Shown here piece by piece: positions 47,855 to 57,001 of a DNA stretch of 64,000 nt. The stretch is from Pseudoalteromonas rubra (GTDB taxonomy: Bacteria; Pseudomonadota; Gammaproteobacteria; Enterobacterales; Alteromonadaceae): positions 3,132,501-3,196,500 of the forward strand of contig NZ_CP045429.1 of assembly GCF_005886805.2 (NCBI RefSeq), in the 5' to 3' direction. A program made the translations under genes and the position numbers. Below the pieces are notes generated by a model. That model saw only the letters and a list, made by a program, of their open reading frames with translations, had not been told where the DNA came from and searched no databases. Each line of letters begins with the position of its first letter. Position 1 is the stretch's first letter.

Positions 47855-50197
47855 TTACAAATCTGAGGACCAATCCAGCGTTCGCTGACCATTTAAGGTA
47901 ATGGCATCCAGGTCAACATCCGGTAGCATCTGGTAAATGGGTAAAATCTGTTTTTCTATATAGTGGCTGTAATCCGGGTTAGATAACACCCCCTGTATCA
48001 GCCTCGGACCTGTTGTACTTATATAGTAGGCAACCTGACTCCCTTTACCCAGGTTTCTCGCAGACCCACGACTGTGAGCTTCTTTCGCTGCCCTTACATG
48101 AGGCGGGATATTTTTAACATAGGCATTCAGCGGTTTGCCCAGGCGTTTTTTATAGACCAACTTATTATCAACCTGACCGCTGTTGATCAATGCGATGTAT
48201 TGCTCCGTTACCGCAACCACATCTTCATTATCAAATAAGGCCCGGATCACCGCCTGCTGATACTCTTTGGCAATCTCAGTCCAGTCACTGCGCACCGTCT
48301 CCAACCCTTTGAACACCAACTCAGCCCCCCGCTCGGTTTGGATCTGACCGACATAACGCTTTTTGGATCCCGTTTCCTGACCTCGGATGGTCGGCATAAA
48401 GAACGGGCTATAGTGGGTTTCAAACTCAATTTCCAGATAACTGGGTAAACTAAACTGGCTGTCAACCTGCTGCGTCCAGCGCTGATTAATCTCTTTCATC
48501 AGGCGCTCACCGAGCTGCTGGCACAGCGCAGGAGACAAAGACTCTGGTACGCATACAAAGGTTGAATCTGTATCACCGTAGATCACCTCGTAGCCCATTT
48601 CTTCAATCCAGCGACGTGTGGTCTGCATAATTTCGTGACCACGCAGGGTGATGGAGCTGGACAAACGCGGGTCATAGAATCGGCACCCCCGAGACCCCAG
48701 CACCCCATACAAGCTATTCATAATGATCTTGATGGCCTGTTGCAGCATTTTTTCGCCACGATCTTTGGCTTCCTGCCGGGCTTTTGCCAGCTGGGCTACC
48801 AGCTTAGGTAAATGATGATAGGTTCTGGAAAAAGTACCTTCATTGAACCCGCTAATTGCATTGTCAGGAGAGTTGAGCCCTTCGATGAGTCCCATAGGAT
48901 CGATATGGAATGTACGTATAATAGAGGGGTAAAGGCTTTTAAAGTCCAGCACCAGCACATTTTGATATAACCCTGGCCGCGAATCCATCACGTATCCTCC
49001 AGGGCTGTCGAATGTCAGGCCATGCTCACCTAAATTGGGCGCGATATAACCGCTGCGATGTAATAATGGCAGATACAAGTTTGTAAATGCAGCTACGGAG
49101 CCACCCATACGTTCCAGCTCAAGGCCAGTTAACTGAGTCCGGGCAATAGCGAACTCAAGCAAAGACAACTGGGTAAAAATATCCCAGACCAATACACAAT
49201 CTTGCAGATTATAGGCTGCAAGCGCAGGCTTATCATGATGGAACAGGCGGATGATCTCTTCCAGCCTTTCATCCTGAGTGAGTAACTTGCTTTCTCCAAG
49301 TACCTGCTGGGCAACATAGCTCAACTTAAAAGTTTCAAAATGGTAAGTGGCATTCTTCATCGTATCTATGCCATCCAGCACCACCCGACCTGCTACCAGC
49401 ACGCGGGTAAAATTCCCTTTGGATACCTGTATCGGGGTGCCATCTCGACCAATACTCAATGAGATACCCAATGCTTCTGAGCGCTCATGAAGTACTACAC
49501 AGTCGAACTCAATCACGTTCCAGCCAATGATCACGTCTGGATCAAGGCGGTTGAGTTCCTCGACTAATGCCTGCAACAGAGCCAATTCATCATCAACCCA
49601 GCGGACATCCACATCACTTTTCTGGGGACCTCCAATCATGATGACGCTCCGCTGCGTTTGCGTCACCAAGCCAACAGAAAACAACACCCCCTCACCACTA
49701 CATTCTATATCCAGCGACAACATAGACAACTCAGGAACATAATGTGGTGCCGGTTTCAGGCGCGCTTGCTGGATCTCAATATAGCCGCCTTTGTTTACTG
49801 CATGACCGGATACCCAGGCACCACCGCGTATAAAGCGCTCCATCAGATAACGATCCGCATGACGAATGTCAGCTTCATATAAGGTCACCTGAGCGCCCAG
49901 ATGCTCCTTGCACTGGTAGTAGCTACTCAATGTAGGACAATAGAGGCCCGTCACAGCAGATTGATCAAAGTGTTTAAGTGCAAGCGGTCGGAACTCCACC
50001 CCTTTGACTTGCCCAGCCAGGAGAGCCTGCGCCTTTTCAGCCTCCTCTGTGCGAAGAAACAGCACCGCTTGTTGTGCTTCGGTGATCACCTTTAACAAGC
50101 CTTCGGCAGATTTCAGCCAATAACAGAGGTGTAACCGGTTGTTAAGGTGGATTTGCTGCCGTGAAAGGATAAAGCCCTGATATACCGCTTGTGCCAA
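47855..50197 (-). CDS. polB: DNA polymerase II (family B)
   Basis: 780 residues (E. coli 783), SOS-induced polymerase with proofreading, used in replication restart and lesion bypass. The exonuclease motif LSLDIECSG, polymerase motif A DFKSLYPSIIRT, motif B KIIMNSLYGVLG and catalytic motif C YGDTDS are intact. Divergent from dinG over about 67 bases. Both genes are SOS genes in E. coli, and a LexA-like half-matched site lies between them. Confidence 0.97.
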   Translation of the reverse strand: MAQAVYQGFILSRQQIHLNNRLHLCYWLKSAEGLLKVITEAQQAVLFLRTEEAEKAQALLAGQVKGVEFRPLALKHFDQSAVTGLYCPTLSSYYQCKEHLGAQVTLYEADIRHADRYLMERFIRGGAWVSGHAVNKGGYIEIQQARLKPAPHYVPELSMLSLDIECSGEGVLFSVGLVTQTQRSVIMIGGPQKSDVDVRWVDDELALLQALVEELNRLDPDVIIGWNVIEFDCVVLHERSEALGISLSIGRDGTPIQVSKGNFTRVLVAGRVVLDGIDTMKNATYHFETFKLSYVAQQVLGESKLLTQDERLEEIIRLFHHDKPALAAYNLQDCVLVWDIFTQLSLLEFAIARTQLTGLELERMGGSVAAFTNLYLPLLHRSGYIAPNLGEHGLTFDSPGGYVMDSRPGLYQNVLVLDFKSLYPSIIRTFHIDPMGLIEGLNSPDNAISGFNEGTFSRTYHHLPKLVAQLAKARQEAKDRGEKMLQQAIKIIMNSLYGVLGSRGCRFYDPRLSSSITLRGHEIMQTTRRWIEEMGYEVIYGDTDSTFVCVPESLSPALCQQLGERLMKEINQRWTQQVDSQFSLPSYLEIEFETHYSPFFMPTIRGQETGSKKRYVGQIQTERGAELVFKGLETVRSDWTEIAKEYQQAVIRALFDNEDVVAVTEQYIALINSGQVDNKLVYKKRLGKPLNAYVKNIPPHVRAAKEAHSRGSARNLGKGSQVAYYISTTGPRLIQGVLSNPDYSHYIEKQILPIYQMLPDVDLDAITLNGQRTLDWSSDL

Positions 50198-50224
50198 AGG
50201 GGATCCCCGCCTAGAATAGAATAC

Positions 50225-50240
50225 CTGTAATTATATCCAT
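50225..50240. promoter_or_regulatory. Degenerate LexA (SOS) box between polB and dinG
   Basis: CTGT-AATTATAT-CCAT; the left half-site and eight-base AT-rich spacer match the known LexA consensus CTGT-N8-ACAG, while the right half (CCAT) matches poorly. Placed between divergent SOS genes. Confidence 0.35.
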
Positions 50241-50264
50241 ACTTTTTTGCTTAAGCGATCCTAC

Positions 50265-52334
50265 ATGCTGTCAGATTCTTTAAAAAAAACCATCCGCCAG
50301 GCACACACCAACATTGCTGAACAACTGGAAGGCTATCGCCCTCGCGCCGGGCAAAATTATCTGGTCGCAGAAATCGCTAAAACGCTGGGAGGCGACTACC
50401 ACAAGTCTCAGCGTGTTTGCGTCATTGAAGCAGGAACCGGCACAGGTAAATCGCTGGCTTACTGCCTGGGCGCACTTCCCATGGCATTGGCAAAAAAGAA
50501 AAAGCTGATCATCTCGACTGCAACGGTAGCGCTGCAGGAGCAGTTGCTGAATAAAGAGCTGCCTTTTTTTAGAGAGCACTCCGGGCTCGACTTCAAATTT
50601 GACCTGGTTAAAGGGCGCCAGCGCTACATCTGTGTACAAAAACTACTGGCTGCCGTGAGCGGCGAAGAAACACAAATGTCCCTGATGCCCACCACCAGTG
50701 CACCTCTATCTGCCATGGAACAACGCTGTTTACAGGAACTGGCGAAAGCCTATCAGGATAAACGCTGGCAGGGAGACAGAGATAGGTGGGCAGATACCAT
50801 TCCCGACAAAGTCTGGAACCTCATTGCCTGTGATAAGCATGCCTGCCAACGACAATTGAAATCTCATAATCTGTGCCCTTTTCACCTTGCTAGACAAAAA
50901 ATTGCCCAAATGGATGTATTGGTGATCAATCACGCCTTGTTACTGGCTGATCTGGAACTCGGAGGCGGTACAATTTTAAGCGATCCCGAAGATACCTTTT
51001 ACGTCATTGATGAAGCCCACCATTTGCCGCATATTACCCGCGACTTTTCATCGGCTGCCGCAACCATTAAAGGCACCATAGAATGGCTCGATAAGCTACT
51101 CAAATTCAGCGGCAAAATGGCCAATGTCGTGGTCTCTCAAAAAGCCATCGGACAGAACTTTAAACTCAACGATGCCGCCAATGACGCCAATAAGGTGTTA
51201 CGTCAGGTCAGAGACATGCTGGATCAATCTGACTACAGCTATAATGATGATGACACGCACCGCTTCTTACATGGTGAAGTGCCAGAGCAACTCAAAGCAC
51301 GGGCCAAAGACATTGCCGATGCAACTCAGGATGCACTTCGGGCACTGAGCAAAATGCATGATGCGCTAACACTGGATGTGAATGACGGAGATGTACAGGG
51401 GTTCATTGCCGATCCCATCTTGGCCGAAAGCGGCCAGTATATTAATCGTCTGGAGCAGCTCAACAAGCTGTGGTTCAGCTACGCAACAAAAGGCGAAGGC
51501 ACTCCTCATGCTCGCTGGATCAAACGTCTCGACTACAAACATCACCATGACTATCTATTGTGCGACTGCCCGATAGAAGTTGGATTTTACCTCAAAGATC
51601 ACCTCTGGCGTGAGTGCGCCGGAGCCGTGCTGTGTTCTGCTACCCTCAGTGCCATGGGCAACTTTGATCACTTCGCGCGCGAAAGTGGGCTTAGTAATGA
51701 GCCCGGCGTCAAATACATCAAAGCCGACTCACCATTTGATTATGCTAAACAGGCGCAGCTGCATATTCCCCAAACTAAAACCGATCCCACCGATAAAGCG
51801 TTTAGCGACTATCTGGCCGAGGCTCTGCCTGATTTCCTGGACAAGAAGAAAGCCAATCTGGTGCTGTTTGCTTCCTACTGGCAGATGGATCACGTGGTAG
51901 CTAAGCTGCGAAAACAAGACTGGCAGATTCTGGTACAAGGCGAACTATCACGGGAAGAACTATTAAAGCGTCATCAGACATCTATCGACCTGGGCGCGGG
52001 CAGTATTTTATTTGGTACTCAAAGCCTGTCAGAAGGACTCGATTTGCCAGGCAAATATCTCGAAAACCTGGTAATCACTAAAATCCCCTTTGCCGTGCCA
52101 ACCTCTCCGGTTGAAGAAGCGCAGGCTGAATTTATTCAGTCAAAGGGCGGCAACCCGTTTTTATCTATCACTGTGCCGGATGCTGCCAAGAAATTAGTCC
52201 AAAGCTGTGGTAGACTGCTGCGCAAAGAAACGGATTCTGGCCGCATCACCATACTTGACAGACGCCTGGTTACTAAACGATACGGCAAGGCGATGCTGGA
52301 TACGCTGCCACCCTTTGCGAAACAAATAGACTAA
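50265..52334 (+). CDS. dinG: ATP-dependent DNA helicase DinG
   Basis: About 689 residues of the XPD/DinG family: 5'-3' helicase that removes R-loops and G-quadruplexes ahead of the fork. Walker A EAGTGTGKS, DEAH box (VIDEAHHL), and four cysteines in RYICVQ and CDKHAC...LCPF, which should bind the 4Fe-4S cluster. ATG at 50265 is chosen; a TTG 18 bases upstream is in frame. Followed after three bases by the TSUP permease, implying an operon with priC. Confidence 0.94.
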   Translation: MLSDSLKKTIRQAHTNIAEQLEGYRPRAGQNYLVAEIAKTLGGDYHKSQRVCVIEAGTGTGKSLAYCLGALPMALAKKKKLIISTATVALQEQLLNKELPFFREHSGLDFKFDLVKGRQRYICVQKLLAAVSGEETQMSLMPTTSAPLSAMEQRCLQELAKAYQDKRWQGDRDRWADTIPDKVWNLIACDKHACQRQLKSHNLCPFHLARQKIAQMDVLVINHALLLADLELGGGTILSDPEDTFYVIDEAHHLPHITRDFSSAAATIKGTIEWLDKLLKFSGKMANVVVSQKAIGQNFKLNDAANDANKVLRQVRDMLDQSDYSYNDDDTHRFLHGEVPEQLKARAKDIADATQDALRALSKMHDALTLDVNDGDVQGFIADPILAESGQYINRLEQLNKLWFSYATKGEGTPHARWIKRLDYKHHHDYLLCDCPIEVGFYLKDHLWRECAGAVLCSATLSAMGNFDHFARESGLSNEPGVKYIKADSPFDYAKQAQLHIPQTKTDPTDKAFSDYLAEALPDFLDKKKANLVLFASYWQMDHVVAKLRKQDWQILVQGELSREELLKRHQTSIDLGAGSILFGTQSLSEGLDLPGKYLENLVITKIPFAVPTSPVEEAQAEFIQSKGGNPFLSITVPDAAKKLVQSCGRLLRKETDSGRITILDRRLVTKRYGKAMLDTLPPFAKQID

Positions 52335-52337
52335 TCC

Positions 52338-53117
52338 ATGCTCGAATTTGCTTTAGACCCAGCTACCTGGGCGTTACTATGTACAGTTGCACTAGCCGCT
52401 GGTTTTATTGATGCGATTGCCGGTGGTGGCGGCATGCTCACAGTACCTGCCTTACTCACAGCAGGCCTGCCACCTCACGTGGCACTGGGCACCAACAAAT
52501 TGGCAGCCAGCTTCGGCTCGTTAACCGCCAGCTTCACCTATTACAAACAAAACCTCTTTAACCCAAGGTTTTGGGCCGCCTCCGTATTGGCCACGGCCAT
52601 TGGTGCTGCACTGGGCACTTTACTGGTTGATTCACTGAGCATCGAATTTCTCAATAAGCTCATTCCGGTCATCATTTTGCTGGTTGCTTTGTACAGCCTG
52701 TTTGGCAAAATGAGTCACAGCGACTCCATCGACTTACCGAAAAAAACCGGTGTGCTGAAAGTCAAACAGTGGCTACAAGGCTTGTCTCTGGGCTTTTTCG
52801 ATGGTCTCGCTGGGCCCGGCACCGGCACTTTTTGGACTGCATCTAATGACATGCTATACAAAATGAGTCTATTACTTAATTGTGGCCTGGCACGTTCGAT
52901 GAACTTTGTCTCGAACTTCATTTCCCTGATCACGTTTGTCGCATTGGGCCATGTCAATTTTCTGCTGGGACTGACCATGGGCACATTTCTGATGCTGGGC
53001 GCCTGGCTTGGTGCACATTCAGCGATAAAATTTGGCAGCCGACTGATTAAACCCTTGTTTAATGCTGTGGTGATCGTGTTGACCGCTAAGTTGATATTTG
53101 AGGCATACATGGTATGA
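52338..53117 (+). CDS. TSUP (TauE/SafE)-family membrane permease, YfcA-like
   Basis: 259 residues, about eight helices, with the family segment GFIDAIAGGGGMLTVPAL and GLAGPGTGTFWT. TSUP proteins move sulfur-containing or carboxylate anions such as sulfite or sulfoacetate; substrate unknown. Its stop overlaps the priC start by four bases (ATGA). Its presence between dinG and priC is conserved elsewhere by synteny rather than known function, as far as I can tell. Confidence 0.88.
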   Translation: MLEFALDPATWALLCTVALAAGFIDAIAGGGGMLTVPALLTAGLPPHVALGTNKLAASFGSLTASFTYYKQNLFNPRFWAASVLATAIGAALGTLLVDSLSIEFLNKLIPVIILLVALYSLFGKMSHSDSIDLPKKTGVLKVKQWLQGLSLGFFDGLAGPGTGTFWTASNDMLYKMSLLLNCGLARSMNFVSNFISLITFVALGHVNFLLGLTMGTFLMLGAWLGAHSAIKFGSRLIKPLFNAVVIVLTAKLIFEAYMV

Positions 53118-53713
53118 GTCAACCACTAGAGAAACTCAGACAACGCGTTAACGAGTTGCAACATCATGCTGAGCAGTTTGATAAAGCTAAGTGGTTTGAT
53201 AAAAACCGCTATATTCAGTCGCAGCCCAGCTTGTTTGACAGCCATGTGTTTCGTAGTAAAAGCCTGAAGCTCGGTGACTATGTAGACGAAGTGAAAGAGG
53301 CGCTCGTAAACTTGCCCCCACAATCGCAGCGTCATGCTTTACAATATGCGGTGGAGCACATTGGCGAACAAATTGAAGCCATTATTAAAGTGCTTAAATC
53401 AACCCCAGTCTGGGCCAAGGAAAACCGCTTTCGGCCGCATAAAAAAGCAAAAGTGTACCGCCAGGCTGTGAAAAAGATCATGCAACCTTCTCATGAACTC
53501 TATCAGGAGTTGTCTCAAAATCATGAATTCGAGCGACGACTGCAAGAAATGATCTCACTGCGTCAGGACCAATTGATTAAAGCCTCGCCCGAGCAGGCAA
53601 GCCAGCTAAACAAAGAAATCCTTACCCTGCATGGTCGACTTGGACGGTGCCGAAAAGCCATCAGTGCGACCGAGGATAAGATTCAGCTACAAGAAAAGCA
53701 GAATCGCTCCTGA
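53114..53713 (+). CDS. priC: Primosomal replication protein PriC
   Basis: 199-residue, helical protein with KKAKVYRQAVKKIMQ and HEFERRLQEMISLR, features of PriC. PriC helps reload DnaB at stalled forks. It follows dinG in an operon, and polB lies divergent, so fork-rescue genes cluster here. In E. coli priC lies next to ybaM, which also appears 1.3 kb downstream here. Confidence 0.88.
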   Translation: MSQPLEKLRQRVNELQHHAEQFDKAKWFDKNRYIQSQPSLFDSHVFRSKSLKLGDYVDEVKEALVNLPPQSQRHALQYAVEHIGEQIEAIIKVLKSTPVWAKENRFRPHKKAKVYRQAVKKIMQPSHELYQELSQNHEFERRLQEMISLRQDQLIKASPEQASQLNKEILTLHGRLGRCRKAISATEDKIQLQEKQNRS

Positions 53714-53729
53714 TCTGGGTGGTGCCGTT

Positions 53730-54656
53730 ATGTTGTTTTATCACCCCAGCTACAGTGCGCTCTCATTGCCCCCAAAGCACAGGTTTCCGATTGAGAAATA
53801 TCGCCTGCTCTATCAACAACTGTTACAAACTCCTTGTGCTAGCTGGCTGACACAACCTAACTTAGTCGCCTCACCTGCACAAATCACGTTATGTCATGAC
53901 CCCGAGTATGTCACAGCGTTTCTCAGTGGTACCTTACCCGACGGCGCAGTCAAACGAATGGGGTTTCCCTGGTCAGAGCAATTAGTGGAACGCACTTTAC
54001 GCTCTGTGGGAGCAGCATTAGAAGCTGCTCAACAAGCACTCCGCGATGGCTTTGCAGCCAACCTGAGCGGTGGTTATCATCATGCTTTTAGCGACCGGGC
54101 TGCCGGTTTTTGTATTTTCAACGATTTGGCGATTGCTGCCAAATATCTCATTCAAACCGGACAGGTCGATACAGTGTTAGTGCTGGATTGCGATGTACAC
54201 CAGGGTGACGGCAGTGCTGAAATTCTTGCTAACGATACACAAATAATCACGTGCTCGCTGCATTGTGAGCAGAACTTTCCCAAGCTGAAACGTCAATCCG
54301 ACTACGACTTTGCCTTGCCTGTGGATTGCTCAGATGCCATCTATCTGGCAACACTCAACGACGCCCTGTCGCTTTGCACCCGACTCCATCAGCCAGACAT
54401 CATCCTTTACAATGCTGGGGCAGATATATATCGCTTGGATGAACTTGGGCACTTAGCGGTTAGCCTTGACGGCGTGCTGGCAAGGGATACTCAAGTACTA
54501 CGCCATGCCAGGCAGCTGGGGATTCCTTTGATGGCAGCACTTGGCGGCGGTTATCAACGTGCGGTTAGCCGTTTGGTCGATGTGCATATGCAGCTCTTTA
54601 TCGCATTGCAGCAGGTCTGGCCAGAACGTTTTGTAGCCTCCCAGTCCCAAACATAA
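53730..54656 (+). CDS. Histone-deacetylase-family hydrolase
   Basis: 308 residues of the HDAC/AcuC/APAH superfamily. The metal and catalytic motifs are intact: GGYHHA (H117-H118), DCDVHQGDG (D155, H157), NAGADIYRLDELG, and catalytic tyrosine in LGGGYQ. Bacterial members deacetylate polyamines or acetyl-lysines; substrate here unknown. It starts 16 bases after priC, so is probably co-transcribed. The longer upstream reading overlaps priC and is not needed. Confidence 0.87.
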   Translation: MLFYHPSYSALSLPPKHRFPIEKYRLLYQQLLQTPCASWLTQPNLVASPAQITLCHDPEYVTAFLSGTLPDGAVKRMGFPWSEQLVERTLRSVGAALEAAQQALRDGFAANLSGGYHHAFSDRAAGFCIFNDLAIAAKYLIQTGQVDTVLVLDCDVHQGDGSAEILANDTQIITCSLHCEQNFPKLKRQSDYDFALPVDCSDAIYLATLNDALSLCTRLHQPDIILYNAGADIYRLDELGHLAVSLDGVLARDTQVLRHARQLGIPLMAALGGGYQRAVSRLVDVHMQLFIALQQVWPERFVASQSQT

Positions 54657-54720
54657 CACCCCATATGCTTATGCACCAGCCGTTAAAAATTGCCGCTAGC
54701 ATTAACCACTGAGGTGGTTT

Positions 54721-54774
54721 ATGTTGTACAATTACAATAACTTCAAAATGGAGCATGACAATGAAACTTCATGA
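54721..54774 (+). CDS. Possible 17-residue leader ORF before the comFB-like gene
   Basis: Encodes [17 protein letters not shown], beginning after an excellent Shine-Dalgarno GAGGTG with aligned spacing of six. Its end overlaps the comFB start out of frame. It could be a regulatory leader peptide or be chance; there is no other evidence. Confidence 0.25.
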   Translation: MLYNYNNFKMEHDNETS

Positions 54775-55033
54775 TGATTTGCACAATTATTACGAAAAAA
54801 TTGTGCTCGAAAATATTGAGGAACGCGGCCTTGACCACAAGTATGATGAAGATGTCATGGCTGACCTGTGTTGTACCGCGTTAAACCGGTTACCTGCCCG
54901 CTATATCCGCTTCGATGTAGACATGGAATTTTATCTGCCGACAGACGAAAGAACCGAGATGGAAGCACGCGTTAAGGACGCCGTTGATTATGCGCTTTCA
55001 CAAATTTCGAAAAAGAAACAATTTCAGCCATGA
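54761..55033 (+). CDS. ComFB-family protein (late competence development)
   Basis: 90 residues; [15 protein letters not shown] and [27 protein letters not shown] match the ComFB domain, first named from a Bacillus competence operon. Cyanobacterial members have been reported to bind cyclic dinucleotides, so a signalling role is possible. The two cysteines (CC) in the middle are typical. ATG at 54761 is preferred to 54755 because GGAG lies seven bases before it. Its stop overlaps the ybaM start (ATGA). Confidence 0.82.
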   Translation: MKLHDDLHNYYEKIVLENIEERGLDHKYDEDVMADLCCTALNRLPARYIRFDVDMEFYLPTDERTEMEARVKDAVDYALSQISKKKQFQP

Positions 55034-55194
55034 CTCAAAGCACCTTAGAACACGCACCTGAGCACATTAAACTGGCCGTCGATCTGATCATGTTGCTGGA
55101 AGAAAATAATGTCCCGGCAGAGCAGGTACTCGCCGCACTGGAAATCGTTCAGGCAGATTTTGCCAAAAAGCTGGATACAGACAACTTACTCTAA
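55030..55194 (+). CDS. ybaM: YbaM-family (DUF2496) small protein
   Basis: 54 residues beginning [19 protein letters not shown], with [22 protein letters not shown] following, closely resembling E. coli YbaM. Function unknown. In E. coli ybaM neighbours priC; here it is in the same cluster but separated by the HDAC and ComFB genes. It is too short for most ORF cut-offs. Confidence 0.85.
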   Translation: MTQSTLEHAPEHIKLAVDLIMLLEENNVPAEQVLAALEIVQADFAKKLDTDNLL

Positions 55195-55278
55195 AAAACA
55201 AAAAACTTCACATCACATTTACCCTTGTGTCATATTATCGTCTCACAATGACGACAATTTATGATGTAAGGAACAAAC

Positions 55279-56073
55279 ATGACAACACTAAACTTACGTG
55301 CACTCACTCTGGTCACATCCAGCCTGTTGAGCGGCGGGGCGCTGGCAAATGACTTTGCGGCACTCGATCAAGCCTTACCTTCTGGCTATGCAATCAATGG
55401 GACCGAACCTGTATTTGATTTTGATGGTGACGGGTGCTTGCCCAGTGCTGGGATCAGCCGCAGCGGACAGCAAAATGCAGGGTTAAAAACCTCAGGCAGC
55501 CTGGGCGGCAATTGCCGTGACAGCCAATTCTTAAACACGTCAAACACGGTTCATCGCCATGCCTGTAAAGAAACCGACCAAGGTCGTTTCTGTGGTCACT
55601 TCTATGCCATGTATTTCAAAAAGGATCAGGTATTCCCATACTTCGGCGGTGGGCACCGCCATGACTGGGAATATGCAGCGGTATGGACTAAAGATGGTCA
55701 GGTAACCCATGGCAGCTACAGCGCCCATGGTGACCTATATACTAAACCAGCCAATGAATTACCTTTCGAAAACGGCCATCTGAAAATTGTCTACCACAAA
55801 GATGGCATTCTGACCCATGCATTTCGTTTCGCCAAATCGAATGAGGTGGCTGAGAACGGTTACAACCGCTTTGTGACACCAAATATCATCAGTTGGTATA
55901 CCATGTCGGGAGATGGCATAGACAATCAGGGTTTGCGTGACAAGCTGAACCAATATGACTACGGCTCAGCAACTTTACCGGTAAAAGACAGCCGCTTTCT
56001 GACTAACCTCAATCGATTCAAGCCTTCAGGCTATCCGACCTATAGCACGGCTGACGTTTTAGCGGCTCAGTAA
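55279..56073 (+). CDS. Secreted NLP/NPP1-family (necrosis- and ethylene-inducing-like) protein
   Basis: 264 residues: signal peptide MTTLNLRALTLVTSSLLSGGALA, then an NPP1 domain with the hallmark heptapeptide GHRHDWE at 125-131 and the preceding AMYFKKD segment. Four cysteines (53, 79, 96, 105) could form two disulfides. NLPs of plant pathogens bind plant GIPC sphingolipids and permeabilise dicot membranes; some bacterial members are known in Pectobacterium, Vibrio and Streptomyces. In a marine bacterium the target may be algal or none. Metal-binding motif residues are all present, so the protein is probably active, but target is unknown. Confidence 0.9.
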   Translation: MTTLNLRALTLVTSSLLSGGALANDFAALDQALPSGYAINGTEPVFDFDGDGCLPSAGISRSGQQNAGLKTSGSLGGNCRDSQFLNTSNTVHRHACKETDQGRFCGHFYAMYFKKDQVFPYFGGGHRHDWEYAAVWTKDGQVTHGSYSAHGDLYTKPANELPFENGHLKIVYHKDGILTHAFRFAKSNEVAENGYNRFVTPNIISWYTMSGDGIDNQGLRDKLNQYDYGSATLPVKDSRFLTNLNRFKPSGYPTYSTADVLAAQ

Positions 56074-56083
56074 CCTGAGCATC

Positions 56084-56106
56084 TGGCCCACGGCAAAGGT
56101 GGGCCA
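56084..56106. terminator. Hairpin between convergent NLP and repeat-protein genes
   Basis: Eight-bp stem TGGCCCAC / GTGGGCCA with a seven-base loop; no T-run, so weak support for termination. Confidence 0.45.
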
Positions 56107-56111
56107 CACCA

Positions 56112-56570
56112 CTAGGCTGATTTCGCGAGTGTCTCAGCGGAAGTTTGTAGTTTATACTGGGCGAAAAAGCGACTGTCTGCCTCTGAGTCTTTTGGGCAGG
56201 CAAAATAGGCGATATCATCGCGTACCGGCTCTGGCCGGGCGTGCTTACCATCTTCCCAATACAATACCGCATGTTTGACCAGCTCTTCCAGATAAGTGTG
56301 ATCCCAGCTGTAGTGGCAGAAACCATGGTGATCAGACAGATAGGGCGCGTAATCGCCACTGGTTTCAATACCGGTTACACCGTTTTTATAGTCAGCGAAT
56401 GCTTTTGCGTCTTCCTCAGCAGTGGCAGGGTCGACAAAATAGGCGACATCACGACGCGGTGGCAGGGCCTGAGGCAAGCCAAATTTTTCTCTTACGGCCG
56501 AACACTCAACGACAATCCAGGAAACAAAATGGGCCCCTATTTGGTGATCCCACTTCAACGCAACAAACAT
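56112..56570 (-). CDS. Unrecognised protein with an internal repeat
   Basis: 152 residues with no signal peptide or membrane helix. Two segments match each other: residues 40-62 (RDVAYFVDPATAEEDAKAF) and 118-140 (RDDIAYFACPKDSEADSRFF), each followed by A-x-YK, suggesting a duplicated module. A His/Asp-rich stretch (DHHGFCHYSWDHTY) lies between. AGGAGAG precedes the ATG, so the start is secure. No function inferred; it converges with the NLP gene. Confidence 0.72.
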   Translation of the reverse strand: MFVALKWDHQIGAHFVSWIVVECSAVREKFGLPQALPPRRDVAYFVDPATAEEDAKAFADYKNGVTGIETSGDYAPYLSDHHGFCHYSWDHTYLEELVKHAVLYWEDGKHARPEPVRDDIAYFACPKDSEADSRFFAQYKLQTSAETLAKSA

Positions 56571-57001
56571 CTCAACTCTCCTTCTAAGCTCAATTCATCT
56601 TGGTCCGTTCGGTCTATCCCATACTAAATTAGGATTGTACCTAGGAATGCGCGCGAAGCTTACCGGAAATTATTGTCAAAAAGTAGTCAATTCACAGATT
56701 TTTTCATGACATTTTCTGATCTGGATTAGGAAATCAATGACTCATTCAGTACAGTTTCACGCTCACAGAACGAAGTATGCTTCATCTGAACTCCGTTTAA
56801 AAAAACCCAAAGCCTACCCGGATGTGGTGGTTTGAAATGTGTCTAAATCGATGAAATCGTTACAAGGTATTACAGCTTGGTCAACCACCGCTAATATGTT
56901 GCTATTTGTCGTGAAATTCAAAAACTCCAGCTTACCTAACGCTAGCAGTTTTTTGTCATTTCATTAAACTGCACAGTGAAGCTCAACACTTGGACGTTGT
57001 T
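56571..57001. other. Gap upstream of the RND permease gene
   Basis: No recognised gene. A 32-residue ORF (56737-56835) with AGGA five bases upstream begins MTHSVQFHAHRTKYASSEL but has no other support. No repressor or regulator gene accompanies the efflux operon. Confidence 0.4.

Noticed and set aside
56737..56835. 32-residue ORF MTHSVQFHAHRTKYASSEL...
   Set aside because: Has AGGA upstream but no conserved feature or neighbour; kept only as a note in the gap entry.
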